From contig JAFWOX010000003.1 in assembly GCA_017545325.1 (NCBI GenBank), positions 1-64,000 on the forward strand: a stretch of 64,000 nt of DNA, given 5' to 3'. The position numbers and the translations under genes were made by a program. The notes below the pieces were generated by a model, which was not told the DNA's origin, did not search any database, and saw only the letters and a program-made list of their open reading frames with translations. How positions within the stretch are numbered: position 1 is the first letter of the stretch; each line of letters begins with the position of its first letter. The stretch comes from Oscillospiraceae bacterium. GTDB lineage: Bacteria; Bacillota_A; Clostridia; Oscillospirales; Oscillospiraceae. Shown one piece after another: positions 39,683 to 47,996 of this stretch.

Positions 39683-41698
39683 TTAGAGGATCATGCCTCC
39701 CCGGGCTGTGGCGGTGACCCGGCTGCCCAGGTCCACGGTGCGGGATTTTGTGGCCAGACCGGTGGAATCCTCCATCTCCACCTCCACCCGGATATCTCCC
39801 AGAACACCCCGCTCCCGGGCCTCCGCCTTGGCCAGACGGATCGCGGTTTCCCTGGCCAGCTCCTCCGCCTGTTCCCTGGTTCTGACCCGGGTGTTGGCCT
39901 CGGTGGAGCAGACAAAATAGCCCTGGATCCCGTCCGGGGTGTGATTGGGGCGGATCTCCACCTCCACGGCGGCAGCCACGTTTCCCACAATGGCGCCCAC
40001 CGCGTTGGCCACTCCGGCATTTTCCGGGATAAAGCAATCCGTGCCCATGGCCTTCGCCACATCCGGAAGAAAGATATGGATCGGCGCGCCGATCCCCACC
40101 AGGGTCGCTCCCGTCAGGAAGCCCGGATCAAAGTATCCGTCGTCCCGCCCCGCCCGGATATCCGCCCAGCGGCTGGAGATCAGCTCAGTCAGGGTATTGC
40201 CCAGCCCCTTCTGGAGAGAGGGATACCGATCCTGGAGCAGGATGCGGACCAGATTGCAGTAGAGCTTCTTCTTGACGGCGTCATAGACCTCGTCACAGAA
40301 GCGATCCAGATCCCGGGCCGGGCGCCCCATGCACTGGAGCAGGAAGAGCACCGTCAGCCTGGCTGCCTCCGGATCATAGGAGGTGAAATCGCCCTTCAGA
40401 TGCATGATGTCCGTGGGAGTGAGTCCGGAGCGGAGCACCGCGCCCTCCTTTTCCAGGCGCTTCACCTGAAGCTTGTAGATATCCGTATCCATGGCTGCGG
40501 CAGCGTCCCGAAGGGAAAGGGGACCGTTCCGCAGCGCCGCGCAGAAGGCCTGCTCCTCAGCCGTCCAGCCCTCAGCGCCGGAGATGTCCCTCACCAGCGT
40601 GTAGTATTCATGGATGGGGCGGGTATGGACGACCTTTCCCTCCACCAGGGCCCGCAGCTCCTCCAGCACCCGGGGATGCTCCCTGGCCAGCAGGGAGATG
40701 GGGAGGACCCGATCCGTATACAGGGCGATGCGCCCCTTCTCCTGCCGGACGGCGCTGTCCCCGCCCAGGCCGAAGGTGTCGATGAGCACGCCCTTGACGA
40801 AGGTGCGCCAGCCGCCGATGCGGATCCCGTCCCGCACCCGCACGGGCAGACCGCCTTTGACCAGGGAAACATCGGTGGTGGTGCCGCCCATATCCACGAT
40901 CACGCTGTTGGGCTTGCCGGCCAGCTCCATTCCGCCCAGGACGCTGGCCGCCGGGCCGCAGAGAATGGTTTCCACCGGCCGGAGCCGGGAGAAGCGTTCA
41001 TTCATCAGGCTGCCGTCCGACCGCACCACCACGATGGGCGCGGTGATCCCCATTGCGGAAAAGGAGCGGCGGATGGCGTCCAGAAACTCCCGGATGATGG
41101 GCACCAGGCGGGCGTTCAGCAGGGTGCCGGAGGCTCGCTGGACGCTGTCCAGCCCGCTGAACAGCTCGCTTCCGCAGACGATGGGGATATCCGTAAGCGC
41201 GGAAAAACGCCGCTTCGCTTCCTTTTCCGCCACGGCGCCGTTGTTCATGGCGTATTTTTCCACGATCCCCAGGCCCTCGGCCTGGCTGAGCCATTCCCGC
41301 GCGCCGGACAGGATGGCGTCCCAATCCGGATCCGGCAGGACCTTCCCGTCATATGTGCCGCTGCCGGGACAGGGATAAACATCCTGGGGATCCGTGATGC
41401 CGTAGGCCGCGCCGACCCGCTCCACAGTCTCTCCATCCTGGCCGATAAACAGGAGCCGGGCCCGGCTGCCCTTGCCCTCTACGCAGGCATTGGTGGCCAG
41501 GGTGGTGGAGAGCGCGGCCATGTCCGCCTGGCGCAGCAGCGCAGGATCCAGCTTGCCCAAGGCCTCCAGAATGCCCCGGGAGAGATCCTCCTTGGTGGTG
41601 AGCGCCTTGGCGGAGGCCAGCACGGCCTTGTCCGCGAAGCGATAGACGACGGCGTCCGTATAGGTGCCGCCGGTATCGATTCCTATGCCCAGTTTCAT
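39683..41698 (-). CDS. Hydantoinase/oxoprolinase family protein (HyuA-like, ATP-dependent)
   Basis: A 671-residue protein with the sugar-kinase/Hsp70-like phosphate-binding motif GIDTGGTYTDAVV (about 6-18), an STTLATNACVEGKG segment, GPAASVLGG and the second phosphate motif VDMGGTTTDVSLV (about 276-288). The family includes the ATP-using HyuA subunit of hydantoinases and acetone carboxylase subunits. No HyuB partner is adjacent, and the length is that of a complete HyuA. A related group serves as ATP-dependent activators next to corrinoid enzymes; given the UroD-like genes nearby that is possible but unproven. It has its own promoter. Confidence 0.85.
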   Translation of the reverse strand: MKLGIGIDTGGTYTDAVVYRFADKAVLASAKALTTKEDLSRGILEALGKLDPALLRQADMAALSTTLATNACVEGKGSRARLLFIGQDGETVERVGAAYGITDPQDVYPCPGSGTYDGKVLPDPDWDAILSGAREWLSQAEGLGIVEKYAMNNGAVAEKEAKRRFSALTDIPIVCGSELFSGLDSVQRASGTLLNARLVPIIREFLDAIRRSFSAMGITAPIVVVRSDGSLMNERFSRLRPVETILCGPAASVLGGMELAGKPNSVIVDMGGTTTDVSLVKGGLPVRVRDGIRIGGWRTFVKGVLIDTFGLGGDSAVRQEKGRIALYTDRVLPISLLAREHPRVLEELRALVEGKVVHTRPIHEYYTLVRDISGAEGWTAEEQAFCAALRNGPLSLRDAAAAMDTDIYKLQVKRLEKEGAVLRSGLTPTDIMHLKGDFTSYDPEAARLTVLFLLQCMGRPARDLDRFCDEVYDAVKKKLYCNLVRILLQDRYPSLQKGLGNTLTELISSRWADIRAGRDDGYFDPGFLTGATLVGIGAPIHIFLPDVAKAMGTDCFIPENAGVANAVGAIVGNVAAAVEVEIRPNHTPDGIQGYFVCSTEANTRVRTREQAEELARETAIRLAKAEARERGVLGDIRVEVEMEDSTGLATKSRTVDLGSRVTATARGGMIL

Positions 41699-41743
41699 CG
41701 CTTGCTTCGTCCCTTCTCTCTTCTGATCATCAAAGACGGTATG

Positions 41744-41773
41744 ACTATATCATATTCCGTTTTTCCCGGTCAA
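41744..41773 (-). promoter_or_regulatory. Promoter of the HyuA-like gene
   Basis: Minus strand TTGACC (41773-41768), 18 bp, TATAGT (41749-41744). It is the left edge of the 41699-42263 intergenic region. Confidence 0.65.
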
Positions 41774-41874
41774 CGGAAAGGAGCCCGTGGGCCGTGTCCA
41801 GTTTGGGAGAGGCAGGAAAAAATAATGATTCCGATACTTCTGTCAACCGAATCTTCAACGAATATTCAGACCAA

Positions 41875-41957
41875 TTATCCACAATCGGCGGACCTGGGCG
41901 GCGGGATCAGCCCGGAAAATAGGGGAGTTCTACACAATATCCACAAAGTTATCCACA
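41875..41957 (+). promoter_or_regulatory. Cluster of DnaA boxes upstream of the division cluster
   Basis: Two perfect DnaA boxes TTATCCACA lie at 41875-41883 and 41949-41957. A one-mismatch box ATATCCACA (41937-41945) sits three bases before the second, and a weaker CTATCCACT follows at 42014-42022. All face the same way. DnaA boxes are well defined, so the sites are likely real binding sites; whether they form a regulatory site or a titration site is not visible. Confidence 0.7.
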
Positions 41958-42080
41958 AAACCGGAGTGAATGGGGAGCGGAAAATATCCATTTTCGGTAA
42001 ACATAATGCGATTCTATCCACTTCCGGAATGACGCCGCGGCAGGCAGCGGAAAAGGGATGGGATGGCCCTCCACCCAACA

Positions 42081-42102
42081 GAATCGAACAAATGTTCGAT
42101 TC
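42081..42102. promoter_or_regulatory. LexA-type SOS palindrome upstream of the division cluster
   Basis: CGAACAAATGTTCG (42085-42098) fits the Firmicute LexA core GAAC-N4-GTTC, and the arms extend to GAAT/ATTC, giving a 22-bp palindrome broken only at the centre. It lies about 80 bp upstream of the mraZ promoter -35, so it may control a promoter I cannot identify in this gap. Confidence 0.6.
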
Positions 42103-42180
42103 TTTACCTGAAGATTCCGGATATCGGCAGAAAACTTCTGGATTTCAGACTTTTTTTCTTCAATAGAAGGAACAAAACTA

Positions 42181-42209
42181 TTGCAATCAGGAAACAGAAA
42201 CAGTATAAT
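42181..42209 (+). promoter_or_regulatory. Promoter of the dcw cluster (mraZ)
   Basis: TTGCAA (42181-42186), 17 bp, TATAAT (42204-42209). Its start region is overlapped by the MraZ box array. Confidence 0.85.
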
Positions 42210-42210
42210 G

Positions 42211-42255
42211 GGGGACGAAGTGGGACTGAATGGCGGAAAATGAAACGAAGTGGGG
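42211..42255 (+). promoter_or_regulatory. MraZ operator: TGGGN boxes at 10-bp spacing
   Basis: GGGGA (42211), TGGGA (42221), TGGCG (42231) and TGGGG (42251) lie exactly in phase, with one degenerate position at 42241. This equals the E. coli MraZ site (TGGGN repeats separated by 5 nt). It overlaps the transcription start, so autorepression is expected. Confidence 0.8.
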
Positions 42256-42263
42256 GATTACCC

Positions 42264-42680
42264 TTGACCGGCAAATATACACACGGCCTGGACGCCAAGG
42301 GGCGGCTGATCATCCCGGCGCAGATGCGTCGGGAGCTGGGCGAAGTGTGCTATGTGGTCCGGGGCTCGGACAAATGCCTGCTGGTATACTCCGAGGAGGG
42401 CTGGGCGAAATTCTGCGCCCAGTTCGAAGGGATCCGCCTCTCCGATTCCAGCGCCATGCGGTATATCTTCGCCAATTCCGCCACCTGTGAGCTGGATGCC
42501 CAGGGGCGGATCCTTGTTCCCAATGAGCTCCGGAAGTACGCGGGGATCGAGAAGGATGTCACCATCATCGGTCTTCCCGGCAGGGCGGAGCTTTGGGACA
42601 GCGAGGAATACAACCGGGCGGAGGAGGCCTGCTTCGCGGAGAAGAGCATGGCGGAGCTGTATAAGGAACTGGGCCTGTGA
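42264..42680 (+). CDS. mraZ: Transcriptional regulator MraZ
   Basis: First gene of the dcw cluster; MraZ is a DNA-binding repressor of its own operon built from two AbrB-like (SpoVT) domains. In this 138-residue protein the two DARGR-like motifs are LDAKGRLIIP (about 8-17) and LDAQGRILVP (about 74-83). I choose TTG 42264 because the protein then begins MTGKYTHGLDAKGRL, the normal MraZ N-terminus, and GGGGGA (42252-42257) lies 6 nt before it. The upstream ATG 42240 falls inside the operator. It ends at the start of rsmH (GTGA). Confidence 0.92.
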   Translation: MTGKYTHGLDAKGRLIIPAQMRRELGEVCYVVRGSDKCLLVYSEEGWAKFCAQFEGIRLSDSSAMRYIFANSATCELDAQGRILVPNELRKYAGIEKDVTIIGLPGRAELWDSEEYNRAEEACFAEKSMAELYKELGL

Positions 42681-43606
42681 GCGGGTTCTCCCATGAGCCG
42701 GTCCTGCTGAAGGAATGCCTGGAAGGGCTGAATATCCGCCCGGAAGGGATCTATCTTGACGGTACCGTGGGCGGCGCGGGACATTCCGGCGCCATCGCGG
42801 CAAGGCTGGGCGGCGGAAGACTCATCTGCGTGGATCGGGATGAGGAAGCGCTGCAGGCTGCGGGAGAGCGGCTGAAGCCCTGGAAGGACCGGGTGACCCT
42901 GGTCCATTCTAATTTCGACCGGGTGCCGGAGATCCTGGATGAGCTGGGTATCGCCGGGGTGGACGGGATGCTGTTCGACCTGGGCGTCTCTTCCCCTCAG
43001 CTGGATGAAGCCGGGCGGGGGTTTTCCTATCAGAAGGACGCTCCGCTGGATATGCGCATGGACCGGTCCTCCGCCCTCACCGCGGCGGAGATCGTGAATA
43101 CCTGGCCCGAGGAGGAGCTGAAACGCATCCTCTATACCTATGGGGAGGAGCGCTATGCTCCGCGGATCGCGGCGGCGATGGTCCGGGCGCGGGAACGGGG
43201 CGGCGTGAACGGCACCCTGGAGCTGGCGGAGCTGATCCGAAGGGCCATGCCCGCAGCCGCTCTCCGGGAAAAGCAGCATCCGGCGAAACGGAGCTTCCAG
43301 GCCATCCGTATTGCGGTGAACGATGAGCTGGGCAGCGTGGAGCGCCTGCTGGACCGGGCGCCGGATCGCCTGAATCCCGGCGGCAGGATCTGCGTCATCA
43401 GCTTCCACTCCCTGGAGGACAGGCTGGTGAAGCAGGCCTTCCATAAGCGGGTGGACGGATGCACCTGTCCCAAGAGCCTTCCGGTTTGCGTCTGCGGTTT
43501 CAGGCAGACTCTTCGGCTGGTTGGCTCGGCCAAAGCGGGCAAAGAAGAACTGGAACGAAATCCCCGGTCGCGGAGCGCAAGACTCCGCATCGCGGAGCGG
43601 GTATAG
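42677..43606 (+). CDS. rsmH: 16S rRNA (cytosine1402-N4)-methyltransferase
   Basis: A SAM-dependent methyltransferase (309 aa) acting in the ribosomal P site. Motifs: HEPVLLKECLEGL (about 6-18), DGTVGGAGHS (SAM loop, about 28-37), FDLGVSSPQLDEAGRGFS (about 101-118), FQAIRIAVNDEL (about 213-224), and a C-terminal GGRICVISFHSLEDRLVK (about 240-257). A zinc-like CTCP...CVCG pair follows near 273-285. The start is GTG 42677 overlapping the mraZ stop. Confidence 0.96.
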   Translation: MSGFSHEPVLLKECLEGLNIRPEGIYLDGTVGGAGHSGAIAARLGGGRLICVDRDEEALQAAGERLKPWKDRVTLVHSNFDRVPEILDELGIAGVDGMLFDLGVSSPQLDEAGRGFSYQKDAPLDMRMDRSSALTAAEIVNTWPEEELKRILYTYGEERYAPRIAAAMVRARERGGVNGTLELAELIRRAMPAAALREKQHPAKRSFQAIRIAVNDELGSVERLLDRAPDRLNPGGRICVISFHSLEDRLVKQAFHKRVDGCTCPKSLPVCVCGFRQTLRLVGSAKAGKEELERNPRSRSARLRIAERV

Positions 43607-43626
43607 CAGGAGAGGGGAAGAGCAGA

Positions 43627-44166
43627 TTGGCGGATTATCTTTATGGAAACGCCGCGTATACCTTCGGGACGGCAGCCCCGGCTGAGGTCCCGGTATTTCC
43701 GGAAATACCGGTCAAGGAGCCTGTGCCTCAGGTCGTTCCCCTTCCCCGGGAGGGGGAGCTCGTCCAGACAGGCGTAAAGGCTGAGCCCCGGAGCAGGGTG
43801 CAGATCTCCCTGTTCGTGCTCATCTTTATTCCCGTTTTGCTGGCCTGCGCGGTACTGCTCCTGGGCAGCTATATGCGCCTGAACACCCTTTCGAATGAGT
43901 CCGCCGCCATGGTCAGAGAGCTTCAGGAGCTGAAGACAGACCATAACCGGCTGGAGATCCGGTATGAGAGCACCTTCGATCTGGCCGAGGTGGAGACCTA
44001 TGCCAAATCAGCTCTGGGCATGGTCAAGGCCGGAGCGGACCAGACCACCTTCGTGCGCAGTACGGAGGGGGATAAGGCGCAGATCCTGGGGAAACAGGGC
44101 TTCCTGGCCGACTGGGAGCGGAAGCTGGACACCCTTGTCCGCCGGATACAGGCATACTTCCGCTGA
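43627..44166 (+). CDS. FtsL-like cell-division protein
   Basis: A 179-residue bitopic protein between rsmH and the penicillin-binding protein, the usual position of FtsL. A Pro-rich cytosolic part (1-57, VPVFPEIPVKEPVP) is followed by one transmembrane helix (about 59-82) and an extracytoplasmic coiled coil with a heptad-like run (RELQELKTDHNRLEIRYESTFD). FtsL partners FtsB/DivIC and FtsQ in activating septal wall synthesis. Sequence conservation of FtsL is low, so the call rests on topology and position. Start TTG 43627 follows GGAGAGGGGAAG. Confidence 0.75.
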   Translation: MADYLYGNAAYTFGTAAPAEVPVFPEIPVKEPVPQVVPLPREGELVQTGVKAEPRSRVQISLFVLIFIPVLLACAVLLLGSYMRLNTLSNESAAMVRELQELKTDHNRLEIRYESTFDLAEVETYAKSALGMVKAGADQTTFVRSTEGDKAQILGKQGFLADWERKLDTLVRRIQAYFR

Positions 44167-44227
44167 GGAGGAGCGTATAGTTCACCGGGAATAACAGAGA
44201 ACACAGCCTCGGAAAAGGAATGATGAT

Positions 44228-46534
44228 ATGGCAGTCATCACAGAACTGAACAGAAAACCGGATCCCAACGCCGTCAGTAAGGGACAGGCGAACCGCCGCA
44301 CAGCGATCCTTCTGGTGCTGTGCGGTATCGCTGCATTTGCGGCCCTGATTGCGCAGCTTGCGAAGATCATGATCCGGGAGCACGATCACTATGAGAGCGC
44401 CGCGGTGGAGAACCAGGTGCGCAGCACCGTTGTGACCGCCTCCCGGGGGACCATATACGATACCCAGGGAAAGATCCTGGCCCAAAGCGCCACGGTAGAG
44501 ACCATCTATATCAGCCCTGTGGAGATGCGGAAATACGAGGAGGACCCCGAGCTTATCGCCCGGGGCCTTTCGGCTATCCTGGATGTGGATTACGACTGGG
44601 TGATGAAAAAATGGGACCGTACGGACTCCTGGTATGAGACCGTGATGAAAAAGGCGGAGAAGGAGCTGGCGGACCAGGCGCGGGCCTTCAAGAATGAGAA
44701 CAGCCTGAAAAGCCTGCATATCATCGAGGACACCAAGCGCTACTATCCCTACGCCAGTCAGGCGGCCCAGGTCATCGGCTTCGTGGGGACGGACAACTAC
44801 GGGCTGGAGGGGATCGAGGCGGTTTACGACTCCCTGCTGGAGGGGGAGAACGGACGCATCGTCCGGGCTACCACGGCAAGAGGCACGGATATGCTGTACA
44901 CCGGATACGAGGACTACCGTGACGCGGTGGACGGACAGAGCCTGGAGCTCACCATTGACAACACCATCCAGTATTACCTGAAGAAGCATATGGAGCAGGC
45001 CATCCGGGACTATGAGATCCGCAGCGGGGCCATGGGCATCGTGATGGAGGTGGATACCGGAGCGATCCTGGGGATGTGCACGCTGCCGGACTACGACTGC
45101 AACGACTACCTCACCCTGAACGAAACCTACAGCCTGCAGCTGGAGAAGGCCAGAGAGACGGGGGAGATGACCGATGAGGAGCTGGATGAGCTGGCCTATT
45201 CGCTGCTCATGAAGCAATGGCGCAACCGGGCCATTGCGGATACCTATGAGCCCGGCTCCACCTTTAAGATCTTTACCCTGGCCTCTGCTCTGGAGGACGG
45301 CATCGTTTCCGACGGAGATAATTTCCGCTGCGACGGCAGCATGATGGTCCGGGGCCGTAAGGAGGCCCTGCACTGCTGGCGTCACTCGGGCCACGGGGAT
45401 CAGACCCTGACCGAGGCCGCCCAGCATTCCTGCAATGTGGCCTTCGCCACCCTGGGGCTCCGCCTGGGCGCAAAGAGATTCTACGATTATATGGAGGCCT
45501 TCGGCTTCTTCGATCCCACGGGAATCGACCTGGGGGGCGGGGAGGCTACCAGCATCTGGTGGTCCAGATCGGTATTTGAGGATCCCAACAACTATTCTCA
45601 GCTGGCTTCCGCCTCCTTCGGCCAGACCTTCAACATCACTCCCATTCAGCTGATCACCGCGGTTTCCGCCGTGGCCAACGGGGGCTACCTCATGAAGCCC
45701 TATGTGGTCAAGCGGGTCCTGAATCCGGACGGATCGGTGGAGAAGAGCGTTTCGCCTACGGTGGTGCGGCAGGTCATCAGCGAGGAGACCTCAAAGAAGG
45801 TCTGTGAGATTTTGGAGAGCGTGGTCAGCGCCCCCGGCGGCACCGGCAAGAATGCGGGCGTCGCGGGGTACCGGATCGCCGGCAAGACCGCCACCTCCGA
45901 GAAGGTCGGCCAGGCCTCGGATGAATACATGGTTTCCTTCGTGGGCTTCGCCCCGGCGGACGACCCCAAGGTCGCGGTGCTGGTGATCCTGGATAATCCG
46001 GATCCCGCCTCCGGCGTTTACATCAGCGGCGGCGCCATGGCCGCCCCGGCGGTGGGCAATATCCTGGCGGATATCCTGCCCTACCTGGGCGTGCAGGAGA
46101 ACAGCGGCAGCGCGGCGGTGAACGCCATCGTTCCCAATGTGAAATCCCGCAGCGTGGCGGACGCCCGGCGAAAGCTGGAGGACTCCGGCTTCCGGGTGAA
46201 GGTCGTGGGGGATGCGGAGGAGGTTTCGGACCAGGCTCCCGTGCCAGGCCTGCGCATCGCGCTGGGCAGCGAGGTGATCATCTATGCCGGAGAGAGCAAG
46301 CCCGGCAATATGATCACGGTGCCCAACATGGTGGGCAAGAGCTACCGGGCGGCCCTGCAGTATTTTGAAGCCTTCGGCCTGTTCGTGCGGACCTCGGGGG
46401 TGCCGCCGACGGATTCCAAGACCATTCAGGTCCAACGCCAGAGCCTGGAGCCGGGCTTGCAGGTAGCCTACGGTACGGTGATCGAAGTGGGTCTGTATGA
46501 CAGCGATACTTCCATTATGGAGACACGAGGATGA
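44228..46534 (+). CDS. Septal penicillin-binding protein 2 / SpoVD-type transpeptidase with PASTA domains
   Basis: A 768-residue bitopic D,D-transpeptidase cross-linking septal peptidoglycan. After a transmembrane helix (about 25-45) comes the dimerisation domain, then the transpeptidase with STFK (Ser344), SCN (401-403) and KTA (553-555). The last normally reads KTG. Two PASTA domains occupy the C-terminus (about 635-695 and 700-765: PNVKSRSVADARRKLEDSGF, VPNMVGKSYRAALQYFEAFG). Such PASTA-bearing enzymes in the dcw cluster are PBP2x/SpoVD types that bind uncrosslinked wall. It precedes murE, overlapping by ATGA. Confidence 0.93.
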   Translation: MAVITELNRKPDPNAVSKGQANRRTAILLVLCGIAAFAALIAQLAKIMIREHDHYESAAVENQVRSTVVTASRGTIYDTQGKILAQSATVETIYISPVEMRKYEEDPELIARGLSAILDVDYDWVMKKWDRTDSWYETVMKKAEKELADQARAFKNENSLKSLHIIEDTKRYYPYASQAAQVIGFVGTDNYGLEGIEAVYDSLLEGENGRIVRATTARGTDMLYTGYEDYRDAVDGQSLELTIDNTIQYYLKKHMEQAIRDYEIRSGAMGIVMEVDTGAILGMCTLPDYDCNDYLTLNETYSLQLEKARETGEMTDEELDELAYSLLMKQWRNRAIADTYEPGSTFKIFTLASALEDGIVSDGDNFRCDGSMMVRGRKEALHCWRHSGHGDQTLTEAAQHSCNVAFATLGLRLGAKRFYDYMEAFGFFDPTGIDLGGGEATSIWWSRSVFEDPNNYSQLASASFGQTFNITPIQLITAVSAVANGGYLMKPYVVKRVLNPDGSVEKSVSPTVVRQVISEETSKKVCEILESVVSAPGGTGKNAGVAGYRIAGKTATSEKVGQASDEYMVSFVGFAPADDPKVAVLVILDNPDPASGVYISGGAMAAPAVGNILADILPYLGVQENSGSAAVNAIVPNVKSRSVADARRKLEDSGFRVKVVGDAEEVSDQAPVPGLRIALGSEVIIYAGESKPGNMITVPNMVGKSYRAALQYFEAFGLFVRTSGVPPTDSKTIQVQRQSLEPGLQVAYGTVIEVGLYDSDTSIMETRG

Positions 46535-47970
46535 AACTGAAAGACATAGTGCGGGATATCCCGGTGCTGGAGCTGCATGCTTCTCCGGAGCTGGAGATCA
46601 CGGACGTCTGTTATGACAGCCGCAGGATCGGCCCCGGCGCCCTCTTCGTGGCGGTGCGGGGGTATGAAACGGACGGACACCGGTATATCCATTCCGCTTT
46701 GGAGCGGGGAGCCGCCGCGGTGGTCTGCGAGCGGGTCCCGGAGGAGGACTGCGCCTATATCCGGCTGGAAAACAGCCGCAAGGCTCTGGGTCTCCTCTCC
46801 GCGAATCTGCTGGATCGGCCGGCGGAAAAGCTGAAGATCGTGGGGGTGACGGGGACAAACGGGAAGACCACCACCACCCATCTGATCCACAGCATCCTGG
46901 AGACCTGCACCGGCGTGCCGGCGGGCCTCATCGGCACCAACCGGAACATCACCGGCAAGGGGGAATACGACGCGGTGAACACCACCCCGGAATCCCGCGA
47001 CCTGCAGGGCTTGTTCCGGGAAATGGCGGACGCGGGCTGCCGTTACGGGGTGATGGAGGTCTCCTCCCATGCCCTGAGCCTGGACCGGGTGGAGGGCGTC
47101 CCCTTCGCCGTGGGCTGCTTCACCAACCTGAGCCAGGATCACCTGGATTTTTACGGGACCATGGAAGCCTATCTGGAGGCCAAGCTCCTGCTGTTCGACC
47201 GCTGCGGCGTGGCTGCCGTCAATCTGGATGATCCCGCCGCCGCCCGGGTGCTGGAACGGGCGGGGGACAGAGCCCTGACCTACGGCCTGAGCCCGGAGGC
47301 GCAGCTTCGGGCGGAGGATATCCGCCTGCTGCCGGACCGGGTGGAATTCACTGCCGTGCAGGGGAATGTAAGGGCGCCTGCCCTGCTGCATATCCCCGGC
47401 CGGTTCTCCGTGTATAACGCCCTGGCTGCCCTGGCCTGCTGCCTGGGGCTGGGGCTGGAGCTGAAACAGGCCGCCGCCGCGCTGGCCGGCTGCAGACCGG
47501 TGAAGGGGCGAATGGAGGTCGTCCCCACGGGGAGAGACTATACCGTGCTCATCGACTATGCCGTCACGCCTGACGCCCTGGAGAACATGATCCGCACCGT
47601 GCGGGATACCGCCGCGGGAAGAGTAGGGGTCCTTTTCGGCTGCGGCGGGGACCGGGACAGGACAAAGCGGCCCAAAATGGGCCGGGTGGTGGCGGAGCTG
47701 GCGGACTATATGATCATCACCTCGGATAACCCCCGCACAGAGGATCCCGAGGCCATCATTGCGGATATCCTCCCGGGACTGGAGGGGCTGGATACCCCCC
47801 GGGTGGTGATCCCGGACCGGCGGGAGGCCATCCGCTGGGGTCTGGAGCACGCCCGGACGGGAGACACCCTGGTGCTCACCGGAAAAGGACACGAGACCTA
47901 CCAGATCGTCGGTAAGACGAAATACCACATGGATGAACGGGAGATCATCTCCGAGGTGCTGGGCACCTGA
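46531..47970 (+). CDS. murE: UDP-N-acetylmuramoyl-tripeptide synthetase (meso-diaminopimelate type)
   Basis: Cytosolic Mur ligase adding the third amino acid to the peptidoglycan precursor. The 479-residue protein has GVTGTNGKTTTTHLIHSIL (ATP site, about 107-125), VEGVPFAVGCFTNLSQDHLDFYGT (about 187-210), a mid-domain, and the substrate-selecting DNPR (TSDNPRTEDPEAI, about 390-402), which specifies meso-diaminopimelate. Unusually, DYAHTPDAL reads DYAVTPDAL, so a widely conserved His is Val. murF, which usually follows, is not next; mraY is. Confidence 0.95.
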   Translation: MKLKDIVRDIPVLELHASPELEITDVCYDSRRIGPGALFVAVRGYETDGHRYIHSALERGAAAVVCERVPEEDCAYIRLENSRKALGLLSANLLDRPAEKLKIVGVTGTNGKTTTTHLIHSILETCTGVPAGLIGTNRNITGKGEYDAVNTTPESRDLQGLFREMADAGCRYGVMEVSSHALSLDRVEGVPFAVGCFTNLSQDHLDFYGTMEAYLEAKLLLFDRCGVAAVNLDDPAAARVLERAGDRALTYGLSPEAQLRAEDIRLLPDRVEFTAVQGNVRAPALLHIPGRFSVYNALAALACCLGLGLELKQAAAALAGCRPVKGRMEVVPTGRDYTVLIDYAVTPDALENMIRTVRDTAAGRVGVLFGCGGDRDRTKRPKMGRVVAELADYMIITSDNPRTEDPEAIIADILPGLEGLDTPRVVIPDRREAIRWGLEHARTGDTLVLTGKGHETYQIVGKTKYHMDEREIISEVLGT

Positions 47971-47996
47971 TCACCTGCACGGGAGTGGAACGACCA

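Noticed and set aside
41699..42060. A replication origin at the DnaA-box cluster
   Set aside because: There is no dnaA, dnaN or clear AT-rich unwinding element here, and only two perfect boxes. I report it as a box cluster only.
39635..42166. An 843-codon open frame on the plus strand
   Set aside because: It is antisense to the HyuA-like gene, has no ribosome site or family motifs, and ends in the regulatory region before mraZ. High GC content opens such frames.
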